DNA of 64,000 nt from Asterias amurensis (taxonomy: Eukaryota; Echinodermata; Asteroidea; Forcipulatida; Asteriidae). The stretch lies in the NCBI RefSeq assembly GCF_032118995.1, contig NC_092668.1:10209501-10273500 (forward strand), written 5' to 3'. Below are positions 24,081-35,506 of the stretch, one piece after another. The notes beneath the pieces were generated by a model, which was not told the origin of the DNA, searched no databases, and saw only the letters and a program-made list of their open reading frames with translations. The number at the start of each line of letters is the position of its first letter. Position 1 is the stretch's first letter. Made by a program: the position numbers and the translations under genes.

Positions 24081-24185
24081 CGAAGTGTGAGGAATGTGCA
24101 CCTCCTCCGCCACCTCCCAAACGTTGTCACTGGGCAAAAAGTACGCCGAGTGAATGCTGCCCTTCAAAACTGGTGTGTGAAGAAC
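24081..24185 (+). CDS. Gene B 6-Cys exon (C-type)
   Basis: Thirty-five codons between a tacccatcag acceptor and a C|GTAAGA donor, phase 1 both ends. Six cysteines: C-EE-C, six prolines, C-HW, then ECCPSKLVCEE. The CC...VCEE ending is shared with the exons at 44232, 46899, 50242, 52237, 59903 and 61594. The spacing resembles the C-terminal half of a VWC domain, so this may be a shortened VWC derivative; that is inference. It joins in frame to the 8-Cys exon at 25329. Confidence 0.8.
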
Positions 24186-24269
24186 GTAAGAGGAAAATTC
24201 TAGTTTTCTTTGCCATAGATGACAACTCATTTATTTTCTTGTGCAGTGCCTTTATGTTTTATGTGTTTC

Positions 24270-24640
24270 TAGAAGGGAAGGTACACGTTTGGTTATTACT
24301 CAAAACAAATATTAACTTAAAAACTGACATGGTAACGAGTATTTGAGAGCTGTTGATAGTATAAAACACTGTGGGAAACGACTCTCTCTTTTTCTTAAAG
24401 GTGGTATTTCTCACTAAAATAATAAAAGGCTTCTAGCTAGAAGTCTTGTATTCCTATCTGAAAGCACATAAATTCATCCAACAAGGGTGTTTGTTTCTTT
24501 CATCATTTTCTCGCAACTTCGATGACCGATTGAGCCCAAATATTCACAGGCTTGTTATTTTATGCGTATGATGGATACACTAAGTGAGAACACTGGTCTT
24601 AGAAATTTACCAAACGTGTACAGTGTCTTTACACTAGGTA
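24270..24640 (+). mobile_element. TTAA-type MITE (family T2), diverged
   Basis: Contains gagctgttgatagtataaaa, a short asymmetric hairpin (gcttctagctagaagtc) and ends gtgtacagtgtctttac, the diverged T2 right end. No coding capacity. Confidence 0.7.
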
Positions 24641-24642
24641 GG

Positions 24643-24701
24643 CAGTTGGTTTGCCGGATGTTGCTTTACTTGGAGTAAAGCAACATCCGGCAAACCAACT
24701 G
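24643..24701. repeat. Perfect 28-bp inverted repeat with 3-base loop
   Basis: The left arm 24643-24670 starts cagttggtttgccggatg. The right arm 24674-24701 is its exact reverse complement, and the loop is tgg. A loop this short suits a cruciform or foldback remnant rather than a microRNA precursor. Confidence 0.9.
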
Positions 24702-24964
24702 GGCAAGTTTTTTTTACACACAGTAAAGCATGGTTTGCACATGCAATACTTGCTCTTATGATATGTTAACTTCTCCAGTCATCAACAAACAGATCTCAAT
24801 TTCAAAGACCTGTTAAGCACGACAATTTGCTAAGCATGACATTTTTGCATTTATAAAAACGTGATTACCAACCAAATTTCTACGTGATTTTCAGGATAAG
24901 CAAACAACAGCTGAATACCACTAGCAAGAAATATGCAACAAATGCAAGTTTGGTCGGTTATCCT

Positions 24965-25210
24965 GGGCCCAATTTCATAGAGCTGCTTAAGCAAAGAAAT
25001 TCTGCTCAAGCAAAATAATCCATGCTTAGTAAAATCAGAATACCGGCCAAGACTCCACTCAATTGTTATGCTAAGTAAACAATAGCTCAATACCAGTCAC
25101 AAGCAATGTATATGGCATGAAATTTTGGCCAGTAACCTGTGTAAAATTAGCAAGCCATTTTCGTGCTTAACCAATTTTTTTGCTTAAGCAGCTCTATGAA
25201 ATTGGCCCCT
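24965..25210. mobile_element. MITE with gggcccaattt termini (family T4)
   Basis: Inverted ends ggcccaatttcatagagctg (24965) and cagctctatgaaattggccc (ending 25208). It lies 120 bp upstream of the 8-Cys exon at 25329. Same family as 12066-12320. Confidence 0.85.
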
Positions 25211-25328
25211 GTTCGTTATCAAGAAAGAAATTTAATGCTAAGCAATTTGTTTTTGCTCTGCAGCCCACTGACACTTTAATCGCACAAGGGTACAAGGGTT
25301 CAGTATTGTTTTTGTGTGTTTTTTCCAG

Positions 25329-25505
25329 CTCTGACTGCCTGTCGTTCAGGAGCAAAAGTGGCTAAATATTGTCCAGATTCACTCTGTGATGACACAACCT
25401 GTGAGGGTCACCCTCATGCGAAGTGTCTGATCAGTAGATGTGGAGGCTGTTCTGTCAAGTTCTATAAGCACGATGAACTTGTAAAATGTGCAGGACATAA
25501 TAAAG
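25329..25505 (+). CDS. Gene B 8-Cys exon (A-type)
   Basis: Fifty-nine codons, acceptor tttttccag, donor G|GTAGGT, phase 1 both ends. Eight cysteines: TAC, then YCPDSLC, TTC, AKC, ISRCGGC and KC. It matches gene A's exon at 11789 (same CPDSLC and SRCGGC motifs) and the A-type exons of the three cassettes. It joins in frame to the giant exon. Confidence 0.87.
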
Positions 25506-26412
25506 GTAGGTGTCATGCAGGTGAAGTTTTAAAACCCAGAGCAAGCCCTCTTTTGATGTGTAAGTACATGCAGGATTGGTAATGGTCATAAAGTTAGCTT
25601 AAAACTTTTGTTTTAGCTGACGTTGGCTGAATTATAAAATATGTATCAGTGCCCATCCATGAGATATTTACTTGTGTCTGAATAGAGAAATTGATAAAGT
25701 TGAGGACAGAGGATTTGAATTACCATGGCTACAATTAAAAGAGGCTCTTCATAAAAGTGCATAATTAGAAAGAAAACTTACCATTTTTGGAGGGTGCTTT
25801 CATTCAAAGTGTTAGGAAATGTGTAGTATGACTATTATTAATATTATTGTTTTTTTGTCTTATCATGAAAAAGAAAGAAAACATTTTCCTTTGTCTTCCA
25901 TAACCTTAGATCTCAATGGTTATTCTCAGGACCTCGCTCTTCCGAAAAGCGCTGCCATCTGTAACAGCTTTATCCTTAAATTTGTCTTTATTTCATCTAT
26001 AATGTCTAGTAATATGGTAAAGCAAACATGATCAGTCCGAATGTTGCAGAGAAACCCCCATTAACGTCAACTGTATTGTAAAAGTACAATCTACCATCAC
26101 TAGAACTACTCACTTAGTTGTATGCAAGTTCCACTTCACAGAGATTATTTTAAACTAAGTAAATTACCCTGGACAATTGAATTATTAATACAAAGGGCCC
26201 GAAGATAATTAAGTGTACAGTGTTCCTCTAGCATATGCACTCATTTAGGTTCAGTTTCATTGTTCACTGCCCGTAAAGGTGATTATGGTACACAACTCAT
26301 GAAACTGATCTTGCCAATGAACTCATAATTATTTACTCTGTGTATACTGTTTTCAGTATTTTGCTTACCAGCCCACGATTGACTAACCATTCATTTGTGT
26401 TTCTTTTTCCAG
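25506..26412 (+). other. Gene B intron before the giant exon
   Basis: Plain AT-rich intron sequence; no repeats or cysteine-rich frames recognised. Confidence 0.6.
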
Positions 26413-29400
26413 AAGTCAAACCAATCTGTCCTTATCTTCCTGTTGCCACCTGCGAGCATTCACCATGTTTGTATGGTAAATGTAAGGCTGAACCAAGTGC
26501 TCCTTGTCGAGTTGACTTCTGTCAGCCATGTACAGCAGTGTTTCATGATGAAAACAATAAAGAGATGCAATGTTCCCCATCTGTCGATACTGAACCGCTG
26601 CCAGACTTTGAGTCAGACGGAGAAAAAGACCCTCTTCAAAAAGATTCTAAACCACACGGGGAGACAGAACCAGCTCAAGAAGAATTTGGACAACAACAGA
26701 GTAAACCGGCACAAGGAGAAGCAATATCACATGAGGAAAGTGAACCAGCACAAGAAGAACCTGACCAAGAACAGAATAAACCAACACTGGGAGAAACTGT
26801 ACATCAACAAGAGAATGAACTAGTACAACGGGAAACAGAATCAGTGGAAGAGATTGAACCATCAACCGGAGCAGTTGAATCACAAGAGGAAAGTGACCCA
26901 GTGGGAGAAGTCGAACCATCAACTGAAGCAGTTGAATCAAAAGAGGAAAGTGAACCAACACAAGAAGAAACTGACCAAGAACAGAACAAACCAACACTGG
27001 AAGAAACTGTACATCAACAAGAGAATGAACTAGTACAACAGGAAACCGAATCAGTTGAAGAGATTGAACCATCAACTGGAGCAGTTGAATCACAAGAGGA
27101 AAGTGAACCAGTGGGAGAGATCGAACCATCAACTGGGGAAAGTGAACCAGCACAAGAAGAACCTGACCAAGAACAGAACAAACCAACACTGGGAGAAACT
27201 GTACATCAACAAGAGAATGAACTAGTACAACGGGAAACCGAATCAGTGGAAGAGATTGAACCATCAACTGGAGCAGTTGAATCACAAGAGGAAAGTGAAC
27301 CAGTGGGAGAGATCGAACCATCAACTGGGGAAAGTGAACCAGCACAAGAAGAACCTGACCAAGAACAGAATAAACCAACACTGGGAGAAACTGTACATCA
27401 ACAAGAGAATGAACTAGTACAACAGGAAACCGAATCAGTGGAAGAGATGGAACCATCAACCGGAGCAGTTGAATCACAAGAGGAAAGTGAACCAGCACAA
27501 GAAGAACCTGACCAAGAACAGAATAAACCAACACTGGGAGAAACTGTACATCAACAAGAGAATGAACTAGTACAACAGGAAACCGAATCAGTTGAAGAGA
27601 TTGAACCATCAACTGGAGCAGTTGAATCACAAGAGGAAAGTGAACCAGTGGAAGAGATCGAACCATCAACTGGGGAAAGTGAACCAGCACAAGAAGAACC
27701 TGACCAAGAACAGAATAAACCAACACTGGGAGAAACTGTATATCAACAAGAGAATGAACTAGAACAACAGGAAACCGAATCAGTTGAAGAGATCGAACCA
27801 TCAACTGGGGAAAGTGAACCAGCACAAGAAGAACCTGACCAAGACCTGAATAAACCAACACTGGGAGAAACTGTACATCGACAAGAGAATGAACTAGTAC
27901 AACAGGAAACCGAATCAGTGGAAGAGATTGAACCATCAACTGGAGCAGTTGAATCACAAGAGGAAAGTGAACCAGCACAAGAAGAACCTGACCAAGAACA
28001 GAATAAACCAACACTGGGAGAAACTGTACATCAACAAGAGAATGAACTAGTACAACAGGAAACCGAATCAGTTGAAGAGATTGAACCATCAACTGGAGCA
28101 GTTGAATCACAAGAGGAAAGTGAACCAGTGGGAGAGATCGAACCATCAACTGGGGAAAGTGGACCAGCACAAGAAGAACCTGACCAAGAACAGAATAAAC
28201 CAACACTGGGAGAAACTGTACATCAACAAGAGAATGAACTAGTACAACAGGAAACCGAATCAGTGGAAGAGAATGAACCATCAACCGGAGCAGTTGAATC
28301 ACAAGAGGAAAGTGAACCAGCACAAGAAGAACCTGACCAAGAACAGAATAAACCAACACTGGGAGAAACTGTACATCAACAAGAGAATGAACTAGTACAA
28401 CGGGAAACCGAATCAGTTGAAGACATTGAACCATCAACCGGAGCAGTTGAATCACAAGAGGAAAGTGAACCAGTGGGAGAGATCGAACCATCAACTGGGG
28501 AAAGTGAATCAGCAGAAGAAGAACCTGACCAAGAACAGAATAAACCAACACTGGGAGAAACTGTACATCAACAAGAGAATGAACTAGTACAACAGGAAAC
28601 CGAATCAGTGGAAGAGATAGAACCATCAACCGGAGCAGTTGAATCACAAGAGGAAAGTGAACCAGCACAAGAAGAACCTGACCAAGAACAGAATAAACCA
28701 ACACTGGGAGAAACTGTACATCAACAAGAGAATGAACTAGTACAACAGGAAACTGAATCAGTTGAAGAGATTGAACCATCAACTGGGGATAGTGAACCAG
28801 CACAAGAAGAACCTGACCAAGAACAGAATAAACCAACACTGGGAGAAACTGTACATCAACAAGAGAATGAACTAGTACAACAGGAAACCGAATCAGTTGA
28901 AGAGATCGAACCATCAACTGGAGCAGTTGAATCACAAGAGGACAGTGAACCAGCACAGGAAGAACCTGACCAAGAACAGAATAAACCTACACAGGGAGAA
29001 ACTGTACATCAACAAGAGAATGAACTAGTACAACAGGAAACCGAATCAGTGGAAGAGATTGAACCATCAACTGGAGCAGTTGAACCACAAGAGGAAAGTG
29101 AACCAGCACAAGAAGAACCAGACCAAGAACAGAATAAACCAACACTGGGAGAAACTGTACATCAACAAGAGAATGAACTAGTACAACAGGAAACCGAATC
29201 AGTTGAAAAGATTGAACCATCAACTGGGGATAGTGAACCAGCACAAGAAGAACCTGACCAAGAACAGAATAAACCAACACTGGGAGAAACTGTACATCAA
29301 CAAGAGAATGAACTAGTACAACAGGAAACCGAATCAGTGGAAGAGATTGAACCATCAACTGGATCAGTTGAATCACAAGAGGAAAGTGAACCAGCACATG

Positions 29401-30720
29401 AAGAACCTGACCAAGAACAGAACAAACCAACACTGGGAGAAACAGTACATCAACAAGAGAATGAACTAGTACAACAAGAAACCGAATCAGTTGAAGAGAT
29501 TGAACCATCAACTGGAGCAGTTGAATCACAAGAGGAAAGTGTTGAATCACAAGAGGAAAGTGAACCAGTGGGAGAGATCGAACCATCAACTGGGGAAAGT
29601 GAACCAGCACAAGAAGAACCTGACCAAGAACAGGATAAACCTACACTGGGAGAAACTGTACATCAACATGAGAATGAACTAGTACAACGGGAAACCGAAT
29701 CAGTTGAAGACATTGAACCATCAACTGGAGCAGTTGAATCACAAGAGGAAAGTGTTGAGTCACAAGAGGAAAGTGAACCAGTGGGAGAGATCGAACCATC
29801 AACTGGGGAAAGTGAACCAGCACAAGAAGAACCTGACCAAGAACAGGATAAACCTACACTGGGAGAAACTGTACATCAACATGAGAATGAACTAGTACAA
29901 CAGGAAACCGAATCCGTTGAAGAGATTGAACCATCAACCGGAGCAGTTGAATCACAGAAGGAAAGTGAACCAACACAAGAAGAACCTGACCAAGAACAGA
30001 ATAAACCAACACTGGGAGAAACTGTACATCAACAAGAGAATGAACTAGTACAACGGGAAACCGAATCAGTTGAAGACATTGAACCATCAACTGGAGCAGT
30101 TGAATCACAAGAGGAAAGTGTTGAGTCACAAGAGGAAAGTGAACCAGTGGGAGAGATCGAACCATCAACTGGGGAAAGTGAACCAGCACAAGAAGAACCT
30201 GACCAAGAACAGGATAAACCTACACTGGGAGAAACTGTACATCAACATGAGAATGAACTAGTACAACAGGAAACCGAATCCGTTGAAGAGATTGAACCAT
30301 CAACCGGAGCAGTTGAATCACAGAAGGAAAGTGAACCAACACAAGAAGAACCTGACCAAGAACAGAATAAACCAACACTGGGAGAAACTGTACATCAACA
30401 AGAGAATGAACTAGTACAACGGGAAACCGAATCAGTTGAAGACATTGAACCATCAACTGGAGCAGTTGAATCACAAGAGGAAAGTGAACCAGTGGGAGAG
30501 ATCGAACCATCAACTGGGGAAAGTGAACCAGGACAAGAAGAACCTTACCAAGAACAGAATAAACCAACACTGGGAGAAACTGTACATCAACAAGAGAATG
30601 AACTAGTACAACAGGAAACCGAATCAGTGGAAGAGATAGAACCATCAACCGGAGCAGTTGAATCACAAGAGGAAAGTGAACCAGTGAGAGAGATCGAACC
30701 TCAAACAGCTCAACCAGAAG
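26413..30720 (+). CDS. Gene B giant exon: 8-Cys module plus 23 Glu/Gln-rich repeats
   Basis: A single 4,308-bp exon (1,436 codons) between a tttttccag acceptor and a G|GTGATT donor, phase 1 both ends. Residues about 1-55 form a B-type 8-Cys module (EVKPICPYLP...CSP). Residues about 56-110 are an acidic spacer. From 26742 onward there are 23 tandem repeats built around DQEQNKPTLGETVHQQ, ENELVQQETESVEEIEP and STG. Unit lengths are 45, 51, 64 or 71 residues, set by optional blocks AVESQEES, VESQEES and EPVGEIEPSTGES. A 51-residue unit has about 15 Glu and no cysteine, so the region is strongly acidic and probably disordered. The frame would run on to a stop at 30786, but the splice at 30720 keeps phase 1 and joins to VWC. 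A strongly acidic linker, ion binding, hydration or adhesion are possible roles (inference). Confidence 0.88.
26742..30714 (+). repeat. Coding tandem repeat, 23 units of 135/153/192/213 bp
   Basis: All unit lengths are multiples of three. Units 18-19 and 20-21 form a 366-bp higher-order repeat (71+51 residues) that is nearly identical, so the array end near 29.6-30.4 kb grew most recently. Substitutions are few between units (for example VQQ/VQR, VEEI/VEDI), so the array is young or homogenised. Confidence 0.92.
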
Positions 30721-30951
30721 GTGATTTCCTATTCCCTTTCATATATCGCCAAACAATGAGTAAAACACAATCAAGTTTTCGGTTCTAAAGTACGTTAACA
30801 TAGACGGCTAATACAAAAGCTGTCATAATTATAGCAATGACAGGAACTTTTAAGTCTTTTCCTATTTATTTTTCCAGCCATCTTTTTTCAAGTGTTTCTT
30901 TTTATTATTGAAATTTCACAGTTGGTATTCATTTTCCTTTCCTTCTCTTAG

Positions 30952-31137
30952 AAGTGGGACATTACTGCGTTGACGGAGAGACATGGAAAGATGGATGCGC
31001 GGATTGTCGGTGTGTTAATGGTTTTCCTACTTGCGTATCGTTAGGGTGTGGAACCTTTCAAGTACCTGAGGGTATGACATGTAAAGTACGACCAGGAACA
31101 GAAAATGATTGTTGCCCACAATATGATTGTGAAGAGG
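30952..31137 (+). CDS. Gene B VWC exon 1
   Basis: Sixty-two codons, acceptor ttctcttag, donor G|GTAAGT, phase 1. The ten-cysteine von Willebrand factor C pattern is complete: HYC, WKDGC, CRC, TC, GC, TCKVRPGTENDCCPQYDC. VWC domains are extracellular and often bind TGF-beta/BMP ligands or matrix proteins. Here the array lies after a long acidic tail, so a structural role is as likely. It lacks the residues before the first Cys present in the next two copies (a shorter loop: CVDGETW). Confidence 0.9.
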
Positions 31138-31587
31138 GTAAGTTGTTTTTTTTAAATTTGCTCACAACTCTAAACACATCTGATAACATTAAAAAATGAG
31201 AACCATGGAATTGTTCAATAAATTTCCAACAGTTTGGGCTCGATCAAGTTGTGTGGTGTTTGATTTGCGTGAACTTGTTTTAAAAGGTATAAACATGTTG
31301 TGACATAAACAATTTTAAATTTTAAATATTATTATTAGTAACGTAAACTGATAGATTTTGCCAAGAATTGTGAAAGAAGAGCATTGTTAAAGTGTTTGAA
31401 ATTTAACAGAGTCAAGATTGTGTCAACATGTTTAGATGTATAACACCGATCTGACAGATCTAAAGTTAAAGGGTGAAACGGCCTGTCGAAGAGAGTTTTG
31501 TCTTGTTTATTAATCCACCTATTCTGACTTGTTCTTCTTAAACGATGGAAATTTCACTGTTGGTAATAATTTCTTTTCCTCTCTCAG

Positions 31588-31794
31588 TGGAAAGTCACTG
31601 CGTTGACAAGGAGGGAAAGGAGTATGCTGAGGGAGAGCAATGGAAAGAGGGATGCGAGCATTGCGAGTGTAGTAATGGTATTCCTTCTTGCAAATTAATA
31701 CCATGTCCACTCTTTATGCCACCTGAGGGTACACAATGTAAAATACGACCAGGAACAGAAAATGATTGTTGCCCACAATTTGACTGTGAAGAAG
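31588..31794 (+). CDS. Gene B VWC exon 2
   Basis: Sixty-nine codons, acceptor ctctctcag, donor G|GTAAGT, phase 1. Complete ten-cysteine VWC: SHCVDKEGKEYAEGEQW, GCEHCEC, SC, PC, QCKIRPGTENDCCPQFDC. About 450 bp downstream of VWC 1, with similar intron sequence on both sides, so it arose by tandem exon duplication. Confidence 0.92.
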
Positions 31795-32319
31795 GTAAGT
31801 TGTTTTGTTTTGCTCTCAATTCAAAAACACATCTGATGACATCTGAATATGCACCAGAACCAATCGATCTATTACAAACTCTTGATTTGCAGCAAACATT
31901 TTCGGCAAACTGTCTTAAGAGTTTTACAGGGTACAAACATATTCTAACATAACAAGTATATAAACTGATTTTGCCCAGAATGTGTGAAAGAAGAGCAATT
32001 TTAAATTGTTTTGCAATTTTAAAGAGTCAATGTTGACATGTTTAGACACCAACACCGATCTGACCGATCTGAACTTGAAAAGTGTGAAAAAGCGTGTAGT
32101 TGAGAGGACTGTTTGAGTCTCGTTAATTTTTTTATTCAATCTCTTTTGACCTATTCTTCTCCGTAAACTATGGAAATGTGTGATAAAGCAAGTTGTGGGG
32201 AGGACCTGTGTAGTCTTGTTCTATGTTTTATTCCAGCCATTAGGAATCTCTTATGTTTTCTTTCTTAAATTATGAAAGAATGTCATCACTGTGTGTAACG
32301 TTTTATTTCCTTCTCTTAG

Positions 32320-32535
32320 TGGAAAATCACTGCGTCGATAAGGACGGAAAGATTATACATGCTGACGGAGAGAAATGGAAAGAGGGTAAATGCGGGCCGC
32401 ACTGTCAGTGTAGCAACGGTGTTCTTTCTTGCTATTCCAGTGGGTGTCCTACCTTCTCAGTAGGTGAGGGTACACAATGTAAAATACGACCAGGAACTGA
32501 AGAAGATTGTTGCCCACAATATGATTGTGAAGAGG
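32320..32535 (+). CDS. Gene B VWC exon 3
   Basis: Seventy-two codons, acceptor ttctcttag, donor G|GTAAGT, phase 1. Complete VWC: NHCVDKDGKIIHADGEKW, KCGPHCQC, SC, GC, QCKIRPGTEEDCCPQYDC. Closest to the VWC exons at 57722 and, inverted, at 41461 (shared KCGP and NGVLSC). Confidence 0.92.
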
Positions 32536-32869
32536 GTAAGTTGTTTTAAAATTTTGCTCATAACTGAGAACACATCTGGTGACATTCGAATATGCATCAC
32601 AACCATTGATCTATTAAATATATTTGCAGCAAACATTTTCTGCCAATTGCCTTTGAGTTTTAAAGGGTACTTGCATATTGTAACATTATGTAAACTGATA
32701 GATTTTGCCCCCAAATTGTGAAAGAAGAGCAGTTTGAAATTGTTTTGCAATTTTACAGAGTCAAGATTTTGTTGACACGTTTAGATTTCAACACCGATCT
32801 GACAGACCTGAAGGGGACTGTTTTGGGCTTGTTACATTTTTTATTCAATCTATTTTGACCTTTACTTGC

Positions 32870-33560
32870 TCGATGCTTGATGCTTGATGAATAACCACCT
32901 AGAAAGCTAACTGCTTGTCCAAGGTGTGGTATAGGGGTGCTCGTAATGACGGTAATGTGTGGTTGTGAAAGTGCAGTATTTTACAAGGTGCAAGTAGAAA
33001 CATCTTCATCATTTAAAAACTGTTGATGGGTGGTGGTGGGACGCACGTCTCTCACCGCTGGAAGGGCCACCTCTGCAAGTACAACGGGGATGAAGTCTCT
33101 GTCATACAACGGTATGTTGTACAAAGGAGTTTGAAGATGATGCGTTGCTCAACAGGGAGCCAGTGTAATGCTTGAAGAACCGGGGTGATATGCTCAAACT
33201 TTTTTGAGCGTGTTAGGATACGAGCTGCAATGTTCTGGATTCTCTGAAGGTGATGCAAGGTGGAAGCTGGAAGTCCATATAAGAGTGAGTTGCAGTAGTC
33301 GAGCCGAGACGTTACAAGTGCGTGAATGAGTTGCTCTGCTGTTTTGTCAGAGAGCAATGAGCGGATGTGGTTTATGTTCTTCAAGTGGTACATGGCGATG
33401 CGGGAGGAGTTTTTGACGTTGGTTGTGAAGTTCATGTGCCTGTCAAAGATGACACCAAGGTTTCTAGCTGTGTTGCTACAAGAAATGACATGGCCATCAA
33501 TCAGGATGCTGTGAATGGTGTTGTGGCGATGTTGACTTTGGGAGTTCAGCAAGAGTATTG
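32870..33560 (-). mobile_element. L2/CR1-like LINE, 5'-truncated
   Basis: The minus-strand frame 33555-33060 carries the C-terminal RT region: NLGVIFDRHMNF, AEQLIHALVTSRLDYCN, HHLQRIQNIAARILT, LQALHWLPVEQRIIFK. The 3' end (low coordinates) has a short gcttgat repeat tail at about 32868-32888. The 5' truncation point at about 33560 joins directly to VWC coding sequence. Confidence 0.85.
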
Positions 33561-33746
33561 ATCCCAGTGGAAAGACGCATGAGCATCGAGAGGAATATGT
33601 TTTGGGAAAATGTACACCTTGCACGTGCATTGATGGTAATCCTGTGTGTGCCGTTGTAGATTGCCCACCACCTCCAGTCTCGCCCTTTGAAATCTGCCGT
33701 GTGAGACATGGAACAGAGGACCAATGCTGTCCAGAGTATGATTGCG
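33561..33746 (+). pseudogene. Gene B VWC exon 4, 5' end destroyed by LINE insertion
   Basis: From about 33561 the frame reads DPSGKTHEHREEYVLGKC, then CTC, VC, DC, IC and GTEDQCCPEYDC, ending with a good C-G|GTAAGA donor in phase 1. The first conserved cysteine and the acceptor are missing: the LINE's 5' end replaces them, and no AG upstream restores phase 1. The intron sequence that normally precedes such exons (tttattcaatct...) ends at about 32870 where the LINE starts. The exon probably cannot be spliced in. It is diverged from VWC 1-3 (CPPPPVSPFEIC). Confidence 0.8.
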
Positions 33747-34380
33747 GTAAGAATCAAGGATGAGTTTTCTGTAAATAAAGGGAAAGTGTTTAAATATTTT
33801 TTTTATTTTATTTTTTTTTTATGAAATTGAATTCCATCGCGAGGAGCTTATCCAAGGACAGGTTAAAAAAAAGTATTGAAAAGATACTTAAATAATTATG
33901 TTCCCTCAAAACATATTTTGTTCCCTCAATTCATTCCCAGAAATAATGTTCCCGTAAATTATTTTCCAACTACTTTAACGGTTCCCTCAAAATTTATTCT
34001 GTTCCCTTGAAATATTGATTTTAAGGAACGGAATGAGTTATTCTGTGTAGATGAAACATCATTACTAGGGAACAAAATATGATTATTTCCATTTAAATTG
34101 TTTTGAGGGAAGGAATAATTGCTAAAAGAATCTCTGGGATATTAAAGCGATTACTTCAGTGTATCTTAAGTTAAATTATTTTTATCTTCATCATGCTATA
34201 TTTCACTTACTCTCCTATTTGAGCAAAGCAATTAGTTGAGTGCCAAGCAGATTGATTGACAACCCTTTGAGTGAAAAACAAACCTAATTTTATTTTGATG
34301 TTGTCAAGGTTGTTTTTAATATTCCTAGTTGTCTTACTTTGATTGAAGCAACACGCACTATGCAACAATGCTGAAAATAG
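33747..34380. other. Gene B intron with foldback repeat
   Basis: A foldback element lies at about 33898-34115: ttccctcaaaacatattttg and related copies on the left are answered by gggaacaaaatatgatt and gttttgagggaagg on the right. The rest is AT-rich. Confidence 0.55.
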
Positions 34381-34389
34381 AATCTAACC

Positions 34390-35400
34390 CAGATCCCAAT
34401 AGACTTGATTCAAGTCCCATTCTCGTGTGAGAGGTCCCTAAGTATATTACGTGAAACAACCTGTAGCATATACAGTACAGTGTGTGGTCCCAAGAACGGG
34501 ACTTGACAAGGTCGTGTCGTGCGATGTTACGCACGGTGAATACGGGTGGGGGTTTATACAGCGGCGGTCTTTTTCGGAGTGAAAAATTCGATTGCCTGGA
34601 GCAAGGCTACATCTGATCTGACCTTTTTTCTTCTTAAACTAGTTGTGACCCGCTCTGTAAAGATATGTATTAAGGGACGATATGCTAATTACATTTAAAG
34701 AGGCGTTTAATGTTGAGATCCTGAACATATTTTCACAGCATGATTTTGTCTTTCTTGGTTTATAGGCTTCTATTGCATAAATACTTCCATATTTATTTCA
34801 CAGTAACATAATTGTTTTTAACAGAAAAAACCCCAAAGGTTTTTGTATCAATTTTAGGCAACTACCCTTAAATTTTGCTAGGTTTAAGGAGCTGTATGTC
34901 TGAAGGTATTTTCATTAAATTGTAAAATATGAATATACAAGTATCAGTTTATCTCCAGAATGCAAAATGCCACAGGGTTCAAACCTACACCAAAATCAGA
35001 GCTTATAATAACACCAATTCCGCTGTGTATGTAACTCAATTTACTTATTTGTCCCTTAGTACCCACTTTTGTATATCACGTGAAACAACCCGTAGCATAT
35101 ACAGTACAGTGTGGTCCCAAGAATGGGACTTGAAAAGGTCGTTTTTTACTCTTCACGTTGTTATTGGAAAATCTCCCCAAAAGGGGAGATGTGCAAAACT
35201 TTTGATTCAAGTCCCATTCTCGTGTGAGAGATCCCTTAGTATATCACGCCAAGTTACTATGAAAAAACCTGTAGCAAACCGTATCCAGTGTGTGGTTCCG
35301 AGAATGGGACTTGACAAGGTTGTTTCTTACTCTGCACGTTGTTATTGGAAAATCTCCCCAAATGGGGAGATGTACAAAACCATTGGGAGCGTGGAAGCGC
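34390..35400. mobile_element. Three related palindromic MITE segments (family T5)
   Basis: Repeating blocks: gtggtcccaagaacgggact (34490), gtggtcccaagaatgggact (35110) and a similar one at 35290, each answered by caagtcccattctcgtgtga-type sequence (34410, 35210). A shared gttattggaaaatctcccc block lies at 35160 and 35340. At least two elements are nested or arranged in tandem. Open frames across them are by-products. Confidence 0.65.
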
Positions 35401-35498
35401 TGCCCCTCCGCAGGTAAAATATTCATTATACTTGGTAACATCACAGTGCAACATTGCGACGCGCGTGGGGCGCGGGCAAACTCATCAGTAGGCAAGGG

Positions 35499-35506
35499 GG
35501 TATAAG
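35499..35506 (+). repeat. 8-bp target-site duplication, left
   Basis: GGTATAAG immediately left of the terminal inverted repeat that begins at 35507; the same octamer lies at 36782-36789. Confidence 0.85.

Noticed and set aside
24643..24701. MicroRNA precursor at the perfect hairpin
   Set aside because: Three-base loop and fully perfect arms do not fit an animal microRNA precursor; a foldback remnant is more likely.
26647..30666. Very long minus-strand and +2 open frames across the repeat exon (one of 769 codons)
   Set aside because: Repeat units are multiples of 3 bp, so any frame open in one unit stays open in all. The antisense peptide (LVHFPLVIQLLQ style) is a shadow of the Glu-rich frame, with no splice or start support.
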